Part shown: positions 48,101 through 57,627 of the stretch, piece after piece
How positions within the stretch are numbered: the first letter of the stretch is position 1
Layout: each line of letters starts with the position of its first letter
NCBI GenBank assembly: GCA_026545225.1
Contig: CM048846.1
Span: 15,933,001 to 15,997,000, forward strand
DNA: 64,000 nt
From: Cornus controversa
Lineage: Eukaryota; Streptophyta; Magnoliopsida; Cornales; Cornaceae
Direction of reading: 5' to 3'
The notes under the pieces: generated by a model
Database searches by the model: none
Told to the model about the DNA's origin: nothing
What the model saw: only the letters and a program-made list of their open reading frames with translations
Made by a program: the position numbers and the translations under genes

Positions 48101-51100
48101 TTTGTACTCCTAGTGACAAAAAAACTTTTGAAGTCTTTGAATTTTGATCCAAATACTATTTAAACTTTAGTGTATGCTTATGATTCTTATATAAATAGAA
48201 AATTATCTTAAACAAAAAAGATGAAGATCCCATGCAGCTTAAATATAGTAACTTGAAAATGACAAACGCAAGCAAACTTACCAGGACAATAGTCGTACAT
48301 CAGAAGCAACTGCCACCAAATTTTGGTTTTCCATGGCACTCAATGGAATCCATGAGATAGAAGAATCCTTGAAGCTACATGAGCGGAGAAATGTTCCAAG
48401 TTGCTGTTTAATTAAATCAAAACGTTCTTTGGAGTATTCCACAACATCCATTTTGTTAATTGCAACTATAATTTGATCAACACCAAAACTTCTAACAAGC
48501 CGTGCATGTTCCCTTGTTTGCCCTCCAGTGATATCCATCCCTGTTTCAAATGAACCGACTGAGGCATCTATAACAAGAATTGCAGCATCTGCCTGCGTTG
48601 CCCCAGATATCATGTTTGGAACGAAATCTTTATGGCCTGGGGAGTCAAGCAGAACAACATGATATCTTTTAGAATCAAAATAAGCGACAGCTACTGTCAT
48701 AGTTATTCCTCTCTCCCTTTCTTCAGCACTCTCATCCAATGTCCATGCATAAGCAAAGGACCCTTTTCCCTGATTAGATGACAAAAAGCACATCAATCCA
48801 GTAACCCGAGCTCTGACAGCATGAAAAGTGCGCAAGTTTACACACAAAATACAAAAATAATGTTTTAGTTAGATTACTTGTATTTTAGCCTCTTTTTCAT
48901 ATTTGTGCATTTCCTTTTTGGAGATTCGTCCCAAAAGATGCAGCAACCTTCCCGAGAGTGTTGACTTCCCGGAATCAACATGGCCGACCTAAGATGATAA
49001 TTAAATTAAATTAAATTGCAAAAAAAAAAATTTAAAACAAAAAAACAAAAAGCAAGGAGATGACTATAAGGAAACAAACTAATTCCAATCACATAACTAA
49101 ATCAGATGAATGACTTACAATAGCGACATTTAATTGAGTCAGTCTATCTTCTGCTTGGTCAGGTACCATCCATTTCTCAGATTTATACTGAGAATATGAT
49201 AAAGCTCTTCCAGCATTAACATTCTTTGAGGATTCAGATTTAACATTCAAAGACATATTGTTAAGGCTACTGGAAGGACTTTGTAGCCCATGCCCATTAA
49301 CTGAAGAACTGGTCTCCTCTACACTACAATGTCTGCTCTCTGACATTGATGCTGAAGAGCTATCAGAATCTTTAGCATGTGCCTGTAATTTGACTGCAGT
49401 GTTCTTCTTTATGTCACTTGACGGAACATCAGAAGAAGATGATTTATTGAAGTTCGCTGCGAATATAAAGTAGCATCATAATTAGAATATTGTCACACTC
49501 CAACACAGGAATGTTAATGAAGGAACAAAATCCAATTAATCTAGCCTACTTCTTTCACCGCCAAAAAATAAATAAATAATAAATATATGCACAAAACAAA
49601 TTATACTTGCACTAGTTATGAATGCATAAAAATTGCCCGAATGTGAAATTTTTATGAACACATTATAGTGTTTATAATAATTAAATCATCAGCTTTTATG
49701 ATAATAGACAGGCAAAGGGTATATATCTGACACATGGTATTCTTGTGTTCCAAGAATAAGATTGGGAGTTGGGCAGAGGTGGTGAGGAGTGGAGAAATGC
49801 GGTTCATCAATGTGGGCTGTCCCTATTACTTCACATTGCACAAGGCACAAAATAAAAATACATAAAAATCACTTCACCCTCCCCTCCCTTCCGCCCTCCC
49901 TTCCGCTCGTACCTGAGGCATTTCAATCACTCACTTGAAAATATACTCAACCCAACTCAACGAAGTCTTTTTCCAACCATTTGAGATTGGCTACATGGAT
50001 CCTGTTCATCATTCCACTCTATTTAGGGTCATAACCATAGTCAAATCACATGCTATCATATCTTTTCTATCTCAACCGATGTTAATTTGGTGTTACCCAA
50101 GCATCCCCTGCACTTATTGATCTTCAATGCACATGACCAAACCATTTTAACTGATTCTCTCATTTCATAACCAACTTATGCAACTTCCAACCATCTCACA
50201 AAACATTTCTAATTTAATCCTTTTTTCCTTTGCCGAACATCCATCATTCACATTTCAGCCACACTCTTTTCATGAGTATGTTATTTCATAATTGCCAAAC
50301 ATTCACTTTTATCAGGTATGGTTCGTCACTCATGTAATAAGTGTTTTCTACAATTTACCTTTCAATTTCAGATGTATAGGCCGACACCTGTCAAAAACAT
50401 CCTCTGTCTAATCCATCATGCTTTAATTCTGTGATTAACATCATCTCTACTTTATCCCTTTTTGTGAATAGTCTAACTTAACGAAAAAGTTCACCTTGTT
50501 GTATCTCTTAAATCCCAATATTCATTAGATCCCCACTTTTTTTTCTACTTTTTCTAATATTACTGTATATTCAATGTTACTCCTAGTTATTTCAAACCTT
50601 GATAATTCTATGGTATCTCTCTACACCTCTAATTTAGCAATTATTCTTGTTCTACTTTCATTAATTAAATCTCAATCATCAACAAATAGCATACACCATA
50701 TAACATCATCCAGATCTGTTTTGTCAGTTTAAATGATATAAGCCTATGATAGTAAAAGTTTACATGTTTCTCCTAATCTACTTGGATATATATCGATATA
50801 AAAACTTTATAAAAAGAAAAAGACAACCTTCTAGAATAATTGTGGTTTCAATATAAATAATTCATATATAAAATTGTAAATAAAAATATTTTACCATGCA
50901 TCCTCTTTCTTCGAGGCATTATATTACAAATATTGTAGATATTATGTTCTTCTACAGTGCTGCAAAACTAATTAACCGACATAAAAATCCTAGTTAAGGG
51001 GCCACAACAAATTGATATACCAAAATCAAGCTGGACACTAGCCAATGTGCATTTGGTCCTTCCACTAGTAGTGAATACAAATAATTATATAATTATATCA

Positions 51101-54100
51101 AAATAGGGTTTATTGATTGGTGAAATGGTAAAAACTCAAACTAACAAACAATGCAAAGTCCAAGTCTTGAAAGCATTAACATCGTAATGTCAAAGAAAAT
51201 AAATCACAGATCATCGACACATGAACTCTCTTTTCCTTCTTCTATTTCTCATGGGGGAGGGGGGATGAAATTAGTCCCCCTTTTTCTTTTCTGCACCAAC
51301 AATCACAAGCTTGGTATATCAGACAAAACCACAGCTATCCAAGAAAAGGATTTCTCACATAAGAAATTGGAGGGAATTGTTCCAGTTTCATATTACCCAT
51401 ACAAATAAAAATGACTACAAGTCTACAAGGAAGGACACTTTTTTATCATGCATTCCTAGAAGAAATGAACGACCAACAACCACTTCACCTGAGCCCCAGT
51501 CATCAGTGGCTTTACAGACAACACATTACATGTCAAATAAATTAGTTCATCCACTTAATGAAAAATAAACAAAATGTCTAACACCAATTGAAGAGAGAGA
51601 GAGAGCCATGGAACTTGGCTCAGGTCTCAACAGTGGGGACAATCAAAATTCTCAATTTCCTCCAGATAAATGTAGCAAGGAACAACAATTTCCCACTGGA
51701 GCAAAATAAGTATCATACGAGTATAATTTGAAGAACATATATGACCCAGTGAGCTAAATAATATTAATGTGACCTCCTGTTCAGTATCAAAGCTTGTTCA
51801 GTAGTTAACTATTTGGAACTTGATCTCTTTAAGAGTTAATTCAGCAAGGAAATCCAGACTAGTGACATGTTCATTATCTTTCTCCTACCTTAATTTTGCA
51901 ATTTTTAATTTTCTTTTAAATACTGTCAAATAACTCAAGCAAATACTAAAAAGGCATCCGACACAGATTATACAATTAGTGCATTTCCCATTTAAGTAGA
52001 TATCATTGAAACCCCAAATTTTATTAAGGCATTCTCTCTCTGCAGATGATGTGGCACATGTTTTGAATTATTTGATCAATTAATCTTTGCTTTAAGCGAA
52101 GTGGGAAAAAACAGGTTACTTTGTTGCTTTTTTTTTTTTTTATGAACCGGGGGGGCGTATTTTAGATACTACTATAGACATTCAGAACTTGAGAAAAATT
52201 CCATATGTTGCCTCACAGTCCTCAAAATTATCCTGGAAACCCTTAGAGACAAGTAACGCCCATTTTGTCCATCTAGGTGCCTCTCGTGCACATGGCATGC
52301 CAACTCTGCTGCCAATGAGCTCAACTTCAGCCATAATAATCAATGTGCACCCGGCTTTTTAAAAGAAGTCCCACTCTTCAAGCATGTGCAAGAACATTGG
52401 AACCCTTCCCAAACCATCAACTGACACTAGGCCAAACACCAGACCCATCCTCAAAAAAGCTATATACCTTGTTCTTACCATAGAGGGAGAATCCTTTGGG
52501 TCCCACTTTCAATTGAGATCCCACATCCCTCATGAAAAGCAAATAAAGATTCCTTAACTTGGAAACTTGATCAGCTTTCGAAAATGAAATCAAGACGCAT
52601 CATATGCCACAATAGAGGGACAAGCATGTGCAAGAACGTTGGAACCCTTCCCAAACCATCAACTGACACTAGGCCAAACACCAGACCCATCCTCAAAAAG
52701 GCTATATACGTTGTTCTTACCATAGAGGGAGAATCTTCGGGTCCCACTTTCAATTGAGATCCCACACCCCTCATGAAAAGCAAATAAAGATTCCTTAACT
52801 TGGAAACTTGATCAGCTTTCAAAAATGAAATCAAGACGCCCCATATGCCACAATAGAGGGACAAACTTATCCTCCTAGTAATCCAGGCCATTAAATGCTA
52901 CAGCCTTGAGAGAGAAAAAATATAATATTTCTAAACAAAATTGGGACGCGGTATATACGTTACGGAGAAGCTGAAATAGTTAAATAGTGAACAAAAAGGT
53001 AGTCTAACTCTTTTCATGGCTATATATAATAATTATTCAACAAATAATTTCCTTGGAAGTAAAAATCCAGCCAAAACTCAAATTTGAGACCACTAGAGTA
53101 ATACCTTTTGAACCCATTTTGGAGGCACGTATTCCATTTGATACCAAATCATCTGGAGATGGGCCATCAAACTTGAAAGGGGCTGCTATCATCAACATAT
53201 GTAAGGTTGAAAATATTTGGAAAAGATGGTTATTCTAAGAATGATTTTAAAAAATAATCAGCTGAAGAAAATAGAGAAGAACCATATTCTCCAATATAAT
53301 ATAATTGATGTTAAACACTATAGATCAATATCCTGTGTTAGAACATGTGCAGACCTATATTCAAATGATAATGGTTTTGACAGCTAAAAGCCTTATGATA
53401 ATCATGAAATTTTCCTTGGATATTTCCAAGCTTGTGGAAGTTATTGCGCTCTTCCGTCGAAAAATCATCGTTCTGTTGTTGAAAGGTCACAGCCTTTTTT
53501 GGTATCCGATGCAGCAATGATGCAAAAAGAGACTTGGCCATTATGGATGCTCCAGAATCTTTGCACATGCCATCAGCTGCATGAAAAAGATCTATTCTAT
53601 AAAGGGGCAATGAACATGAGATGAAACCCATGTAACAAGGATGCAAACTTAGGTGCTGGTGCCAAAAATGGATGTGAGCTGTCTTACATGGCCACCTTTT
53701 AAAATATATGCAACAAGAATGGGTGATTAAAAGGAAGGTCAATCAATGACTCAGATTTTGCTTTAGATCCAATCAATAGTCCAGACCTTAATAAGGATAC
53801 AAATCATATTATTAACAAGTAACGGCGATCTAACAAATGTGTGTGCTAATATGACTACAATGCTGAGTATCAAATAGAATAGGAACGAAGAAGAATCCAT
53901 ACAACTCAATTCTCCAAACTTGTTATAACATCAATAAAAATGAACAAAATAACTCTTGAATACCTGTATTGTTATTGCCATTGCTATGAATGTTAACCAA
54001 AGGATTTCGAAGAACCCCGCATATATCACATGCAGACATACTCTCTTCATTATCAAATGTACAAATGGAGCAACGCCAAACCCCAGGCCTAATGCTATTA

Positions 54101-57100
54101 TGTTTTGTCTCAGGTACTTCAGCTGCTGCAACAAAGTATTCATCAAATAGTTAATATAATAGAATGTAAAATAGTAGCTCCACAAGCCTAAGATCTTTAT
54201 AGTGGGACAACTATATATATATATATATATATTATGCTTGTTAAATCTTGGGATAGTACGATCATACGATCCCAAAGTGCTAAATCAATCGGGATCGCAT
54301 GAAAAATCGCTTGAAAGTATGATCGATAGGATCGTATAGGATGGTGCAATCCTACCGATCCTACCAAATGGAGATGTTTCTTCTTCTTTTGGATTTTTTG
54401 GACCTACAGCCCATTCTAGACAAAAAAACTTGAGACTTTTAAGTATAAGTCCCAACTCTTTTAGCCCCAATTGCATTCCAAAAAAGAGGGTTTCCAACAG
54501 TAAAAATGCAAAAATCAATAGCTAAGGCTTGCAACTGTTGCAACATTACCCTCTTGAGCTACATTCTCCAACAAACCGAACTTGTCCCTGCATGTGTGTT
54601 GTAGTATCTCTATGTGCTCTTGTATTTTAGCTTATTATCTGTTTATTTAAAAGATATTTTTATTTATAAACTTCTTCTTCTTCTTCATCATCATCATCAT
54701 CATCACTTCCTTTATCCCATAGAGACGAGTTGGCCACATGAACTCTCTTTTTCCATTCTTTCCTATTATACACCATGTCCTCTCTTAAACTTGGATTTTT
54801 TAAGTCGTTTTTAATTACTTTATCCCACGTAAGTTTTGGTCGGCTTCTTTGCTGCTTACCCCTAAACAAATAACTCTTACTCTTTTTGTAGGTGCATCAT
54901 CGGGTTTGCTTTTAATATGGCCATACCACCTAAGTCTACTTTCCCTAATTTTCTCATTAATAGACATTATACCTAATGTTCCCTTCACACTTTCGCTATT
55001 TATCTTATCTCTTCTAGTGATTCCTATCATACAACGTAGCATCCTTATTCACGAATGCATTGTATTTGTGTCTTTCTCAACGTATAACACTCTACTCCAT
55101 ACAATATTGTCAACCTAATAATCGTTCTATAGAATTTTCCTTTTAGCTTATTTGGTAGGCGCTTGTCACAAGAATACCACTAGCTTGCCTCCATTTTGTC
55201 CACCCAACTCCAATCCTACTTACTACACCACCATCCACCTCCCCGTCTTTTTGTACTATCGATCCTAAGTAACAAAAATAGTTCTTTTGAGTAATTATTT
55301 GGTCTTGAAGTGTAATATTTATACTGTCATCATTTTCTACTTTATCAAATTTGCATGCCATATATTCCGTTTTAGTTTTACTAATTCTTAGACCCCTGGA
55401 CTCGAATGTTTTTCTCCATGTTTCCAATTTTGTTGCCAAGACTTCCTTAGAAATATCTATTAATACTATGTCATTCGCAAATAACATAAACCAAGGAATG
55501 TTTTCTTGAATATCTTTCGTTATTTCATCTAATATTATTGCAAATAGGTATAGACTCAACACCAATCCTTGGTGTAGTTCCACCTTTATGGGGAAGTCAC
55601 TAGTTTCCCCGCATGTAGTCTTGACTGTAGTCAATGTCTCACTATACATGCCTTGGATAAGATTATAAGTTTTATAGATACTTGTTTTCCTTGTAGCGCC
55701 CACCAAATTATGTCCCTTGGCACTCTATCATGTGCCTTTTTCTAAATCTATGAAAACCATATGCAAGTCTTTCTGTTTGCTCCTATACTCTCCTATTAGT
55801 TGTCTTATCAAGTATATGGCTTCCATAGTGGATCTTCCCGGCATTAATCCAAATTGATTATCGGATCCTGATGTTTCTTTCCTTAGTCCTTGCACTATTA
55901 TTCGTTCCCATAATTTCATTGTATAACGCATTAATTTAATTCCTCTATAATTTCCACAATTTTGTATATCACCTTTATTCTTATAGATTGGTACTATTGT
56001 ACTTTTCCTCCACTCACTTAGCATCCTTTCTTCTCTTAAAATTTTGTCAAACAACTTTGTTAACCATTCAATGCCTATCTTTTCTAAAGTTCTCTAAGCC
56101 TCTATAGGTATATTATCCGGTCCTACGGCCTCATTATTTTCCATTTTCTTTAGTGTGTCCTCTACTTATTATGAATTTCATTTACCCTGCCTATGAAACT
56201 AATAACAACTTCTTCTCTAGTATATTCCTCACTTAGTATATATATACACGTATATGCATATGGGTTGTCCAACTTATCATCTTAACATCTTGCTATCTCA
56301 AAATTTCTTCATGCAACTAACTATTAACTAATGTTCAAAAGAAAGAAGAATACGATGCCTGAAGGCACAAAACATAAATCCCATTATTAGTTAAACTAAA
56401 CCATCATATATTAATAATTATACACAAACAGCCTCTAATATCTTGTATTTCCCAAGGTATCAACTTCATTCAACAATGTGCATTGCAAAGATATCTAAAA
56501 CGCAACTCAATTCAAGAAAGCCTTTTTCCCAACTATTTGGGTAAGCTACATGAATCTGAATCATGTTTCTCATTCCTCTCTATCTAGGGTTATAGTCTCA
56601 TTCAAAACACATTATATCATATATTTCCTTACTATCTCAACTAATGTTAGTTCTGGTCCTTCCCTTTCCCTAAAATTACCATCATTGCAAACCACATCAC
56701 CATTCCTTATAGGTTCAGTTATTGGTCTTTGCATACATAAGATATCTCTGCATATATACATTTTTCTGGAAAGTGCAAATAAACAGTTTGTATATTACCA
56801 CAGCCTGTTGCAATTTCTTTTTTTTTTCTTTTTTTTGGTAGGTAAGTAGCCGTACTTTTATTAGTAAAAGTAGAAACTCAACACTCGTCCGCGAGCACAC
56901 ATAACAACCTCTAAGAAACCAAGACTACATGTCACCTAATCTACAAAAAGATGAGCAAAACAGACAGATAAGAGACCCAAACACACAAAGGAACAACACG
57001 ACCTAAAGGCGACACTCAAGAACCTAGAAATGGGCAAAAAGAAGACACAACCAAGCACAGCACACCATTACTCTAAAATTGGAAAGAAAAATAAATGAAG

Positions 57101-57627
57101 AAGAAGGAAAAAAAAAACTATACACACTATGTAAAACACAATCCATATTATTTATCAAAAAAAATATTTATACAATCCATTTTTCTAATTAACATGCTTA
57201 TTATCATATTATATATGATATATTATATTACATTTCATGAATTACCTATCATAAATATATGCTTTCATATAATATTACATCTCATAGATAAGAAAGAAAT
57301 GACAAATAACTTGACATGTGAAACACCACCCAGATTAATGGAGTTGGTTTATGAAACTACTTATCCGAAACAGATAGAAGTAACCACAAATTATCACAAT
57401 ACTCAATGTCCATAAAGATGACTCTGCAGCATCTATGAAGCTATCTCATGAATAGCAAATACGAACAAGAAAAGCCTCATAAAGGTAGCCAATCGGCACA
57501 ACAAAGAGTAAAGTCTGAATTAAGAAAATAACTCACAGTTCAGTTCTGCATCTGAATCATTATCATAATCTTCATAGACATCATAGTCTTCATCATAATC
57601 AACTGCATAATTAAATTTACGAGGCAT
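33600..57627 (-). CDS. HBS1: HBS1-like translational GTPase (Pelota/Dom34 partner)
   Basis: HBS1 with Pelota/Dom34 recognises stalled ribosomes in the cytosol and starts their rescue and no-go or non-stop mRNA decay. Eleven exons join in frame to 711 codons plus TAG: 57537-57627, 53964-54125, 53382-53576, 53105-53182, 49119-49456, 48878-48988, 48282-48769, 43710-43878, 34315-34554, 34095-34229, 33600-33728. Order: acidic [16 protein letters not shown] start; RanBP2 zinc finger WRCSIC..CDIC; Ser-rich linker; GTPase domain with [19 protein letters not shown] and NKMD; then two EF-Tu-like barrels ending TRIIEKE. All key GTPase motifs are intact. Arabidopsis HBS1 is of similar size. CDS span is 24 kb because introns carry transposons; intron 8 alone is 9.2 kb. 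In plants the same locus is reported to make a SKI7-like form by alternative splicing. Confidence 0.95.
34095..34229 (-). CDS. HBS1: HBS1-like exon 10
   Basis: 135 nt, phase 0. The acceptor is gagcag|CTGGAG and the donor TTGAG|gtttgt. It encodes [20 protein letters not shown] and [20 protein letters not shown] in domain 3. Confidence 0.93.
34315..34554 (-). CDS. HBS1: HBS1-like exon 9
   Basis: 240 nt, phase 0. The acceptor is gatag|GTTCTA and the donor CTCAG|gtaaca. It encodes [20 protein letters not shown] and [22 protein letters not shown]-Tu-like domains 2 and 3. Confidence 0.96.
34555..36178 (-). other. Proximal part of HBS1-like intron 8, no element recognised
   Basis: Intronic sequence before the SINE. 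The small plus-strand ORF at 35711-35962 has no known domain and is probably chance. Confidence 0.5.
36312..36553 (-). repeat. Copia 3' LTR
   Basis: On the element strand it starts TGTTGGAAAGGAGAATATTC. It pairs with 40909-41150. The polypurine tract lies at about 36554-36566. Confidence 0.95.
36561..37169 (-). pseudogene. Copia RNase H and RT C-terminus remnant
   Basis: About 200 codons are open, with [20 protein letters not shown] and [20 protein letters not shown], the RNase H signature of copia elements, through [15 protein letters not shown] and [13 protein letters not shown]. It is the longest surviving open stretch of the element. Confidence 0.95.
37197..38158 (-). pseudogene. Copia reverse transcriptase remnant
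   Basis: Three frames (37781-38158, 37491-37751, 37197-37400) carry [46 protein letters not shown] and VYVDVLTGD. The catalytic YVDD motif reads YVDV here, and frame breaks separate the pieces. Confidence 0.93.
38880..39254 (-). pseudogene. Copia integrase core remnant
   Basis: Contains [30 protein letters not shown] and [18 protein letters not shown], the D-D-35-E integrase core. The flanking frames are broken. Confidence 0.93.
39487..39963 (-). pseudogene. Copia protease and GAG-pre-integrase remnant
   Basis: [14 protein letters not shown] is the aspartic protease active site. [20 protein letters not shown] is the typical segment after it. Confidence 0.92.
40178..40791 (-). pseudogene. 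Copia gag remnant
   Basis: The start [13 protein letters not shown] and [20 protein letters not shown] correspond to the copia gag N-terminus. Stops at about 40537 and a later frame change break it. Confidence 0.85.
40891..40908 (-). other. Copia primer-binding site
   Basis: On the element strand TGATATCAGAGTTGGAAC directly follows the 5' LTR. It matches the usual TGGTATCAGAGC tRNA-iMet site with one change near its start. Confidence 0.85.
40909..41150 (-). repeat. Copia 5' LTR
   Basis: A 242-bp copy of the LTR at 36312-36553, with about 17 differences counted by eye. Confidence 0.95.
41690..42092 (+). mobile_element. RTE-type LINE 3' end
   Basis: Degenerate coding for [20 protein letters not shown], then a [12 protein letters not shown] segment and [18 protein letters not shown] C-terminal signatures, ending GGATTAAGGCAAGGATGATG in a (GAT)n tail. 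It is strongly 5'-truncated and full of stops. Confidence 0.8.
42017..42562. repeat. Segmental duplication, copy A
   Basis: Copy A of a segment also present at 42666-43762. It runs from the LINE tail through AATAGGGTTAGGGAAATTTG and ends at ATGCTGACACCT in the middle of the exon 8 sequence. From 42126 on it matches copy B at a fixed offset near 1200 bp once the MITE in copy B is taken into account. Confidence 0.92.
42510..42562 (-). pseudogene. Duplicated 3' end of HBS1-like exon 8
   Basis: 53 nt copied from exon 8 (43710-43762), ending at the same ATAAG|gtttgt donor. Two substitutions change Ala-Leu-Arg to Pro-Leu-Gln. There is no acceptor or 5' half, so it should not be spliced normally. 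Confidence 0.88.
42666..43762. repeat. Segmental duplication, copy B (contains the real exon 8 end)
   Basis: Copy B, interrupted by a 520-bp MITE at 42827-43346. Its (GAT)n tract (42720-42792) is much expanded compared with copy A. Confidence 0.9.
42827..43346. mobile_element. Mutator-type MITE with target duplication and in-window empty site
   Basis: The ends are GGGTTAATTTAATTTATGAC and TTAAATTAACCCTA. The 9-bp duplication AAATTTGAA flanks it (42818-42826 and 43347-43355). Copy A of the duplication (about 42126) reads straight through GGGAAATTTGAATTATC without the insert, proving the boundaries. It contains a roughly 110-bp internal tandem duplication (TTAGTGCACAATGTAATAG at about 42999 and 43109). 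Confidence 0.95.
43710..43878 (-). CDS. HBS1: HBS1-like exon 8: start of beta-barrel domain 2
   Basis: 169 nt. The acceptor is ttgcag|GTACAA and the donor ATAAG|gtttgt. It encodes [20 protein letters not shown] and [20 protein letters not shown]. The last 53 nt also exist as a separate copy at 42510-42562. Confidence 0.95.
43879..48281 (-). other. HBS1-like intron 7, mostly featureless
   Basis: Contains a LINE tail at 46625-46745 and a C/G-patchy stretch 45740-46050 (ACCCTCCCTC...CCCTCCCTCCC) that looks like a small TE. No exon was needed or found: exons 7 and 8 join in frame. Confidence 0.6.
46625..46745 (+). mobile_element. RTE-type LINE 3' tail fragment
   Basis: GGCTATGGCCTTGGAGAGAG followed by CAGAATGGAAAAATAG and AGTTGGAAAAAGGCATTGTT matches the C-terminal A-E-W-K region and 3' end of the LINEs at 7640-7730 and 41690-42092. 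Confidence 0.7.
48282..48769 (-). CDS. HBS1: HBS1-like exon 7: GTPase core
   Basis: 488 nt. The acceptor is aatcag|GGAAAA and the donor CCTG|gtaagt. It encodes [20 protein letters not shown] (G2), DSPGHKDF (G3), NKMD (G4) and the SAM motif (G5), with the catalytic His in the DSPGH motif present. Confidence 0.97.
48878..48988 (-). CDS. HBS1: HBS1-like exon 6: GTPase P-loop
   Basis: 111 nt, phase 0. The acceptor is cttag|GTCGGC and the donor ACAA|gtaatc. It encodes [20 protein letters not shown], the G1 nucleotide-binding loop, and [12 protein letters not shown]. Confidence 0.95.
49119..49456 (-). CDS. HBS1: HBS1-like exon 5: Ser-rich linker
   Basis: 338 nt. The acceptor is ttcgcag|CGAACT and the donor GCTATT|gtaagt. 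It encodes a low-complexity Ser/Asn/Lys-rich linker, then [20 protein letters not shown] leading into the GTPase domain. Confidence 0.92.
49935..50770 (-). mobile_element. RTE-type LINE 3' region, degenerate
   Basis: Read on the minus strand it ends in ...GGTTGGAAAAAGACTTCGTT GAGTTGGG, the RTE LINE terminus. Upstream, short stretches resemble the LINE C-terminus and finger region. It lies in HBS1-like intron 4. Confidence 0.65.
52379..52870. repeat. Tandem duplication, about 242-bp unit
   Basis: CAAGCATGTGCAAGAAC starts at 52379 and again at 52621. Both copies run on through CCTTCCCAAACCATCAACTG and GTCCCACTTTCAATTGAG with few differences. It is intronic (HBS1-like intron 4). The minus-strand ORF across it is unrecognised. 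Confidence 0.9.
53105..53182 (-). CDS. HBS1: HBS1-like exon 4: short linker exon
   Basis: A 78-nt exon, phase 1 on both sides and too short to show as a long ORF. The acceptor is tagcag|CCCCTTTC and the donor AAAAG|gtatta. It encodes [20 protein letters not shown] then K-M-G-S-K, resembling the conserved PFKFD-PSPDD motif of plant HBS1 linkers. It fits the frame of both neighbours. Confidence 0.85.
53382..53576 (-). CDS. HBS1: HBS1-like exon 3: linker
   Basis: 195 nt, phase 1 on both sides. The acceptor is catgcag|CTGATG and the donor TAGCT|gtcaaa (a weak donor). It encodes [20 protein letters not shown] and [17 protein letters not shown], a conserved linker in plant HBS1. Confidence 0.88.
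53964..54125 (-). CDS. HBS1: HBS1-like exon 2: RanBP2-type zinc finger
   Basis: 162 nt, phase 1 on both sides. It encodes [20 protein letters not shown] followed by C-G-V-L-R, a W-x-C-x2-C-x10-C-x2-C zinc finger as in plant HBS1. The acceptor is a tandem ttgcagCAG, so the exon may start at 54125 or 54122, adding or removing one Ala. The donor is ACAG|gtattc. Confidence 0.92.
54662..56260 (-). mobile_element. RTE-type LINE, 3' part, degenerate
   Basis: Minus-strand RT pieces in several frames: [47 protein letters not shown], then [11 protein letters not shown] in the catalytic position (usually F/YADD), [25 protein letters not shown] and [12 protein letters not shown], ending in a (GAT)n tail (CATCATCATC on the plus strand, about 54685-54705). 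It lies in HBS1-like intron 1. Confidence 0.9.
56505..56715 (-). mobile_element. RTE-type LINE 3' tail fragment
   Basis: The plus strand starts AACTCAATTCAAGAAAGCCT then TTTTCCCAACTATTTGGG, the reverse complement of the LINE 3' terminus, followed by degenerate C-terminal coding. Confidence 0.65.
56815..57075 (-). mobile_element. Possible L1-type LINE 3' end
   Basis: A poly-T run (poly-A on the minus strand) followed by GGTAGGTAAGTAGCCGTAC and TTTTATTAGTAAAAG resembles 3' ends of plant L1 LINEs. No coding is visible. Confidence 0.35.
57537..57627 (-). CDS. HBS1: HBS1-like coding exon 1
   Basis: The ATG at 57627 opens [19 protein letters not shown], the standard acidic HBS1 N-terminus, with 11 leader bases after the acceptor (ggatag|AAATCAGG). 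It ends GAACTGAACT|gtgagt, one base into a codon. Confidence 0.93.
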
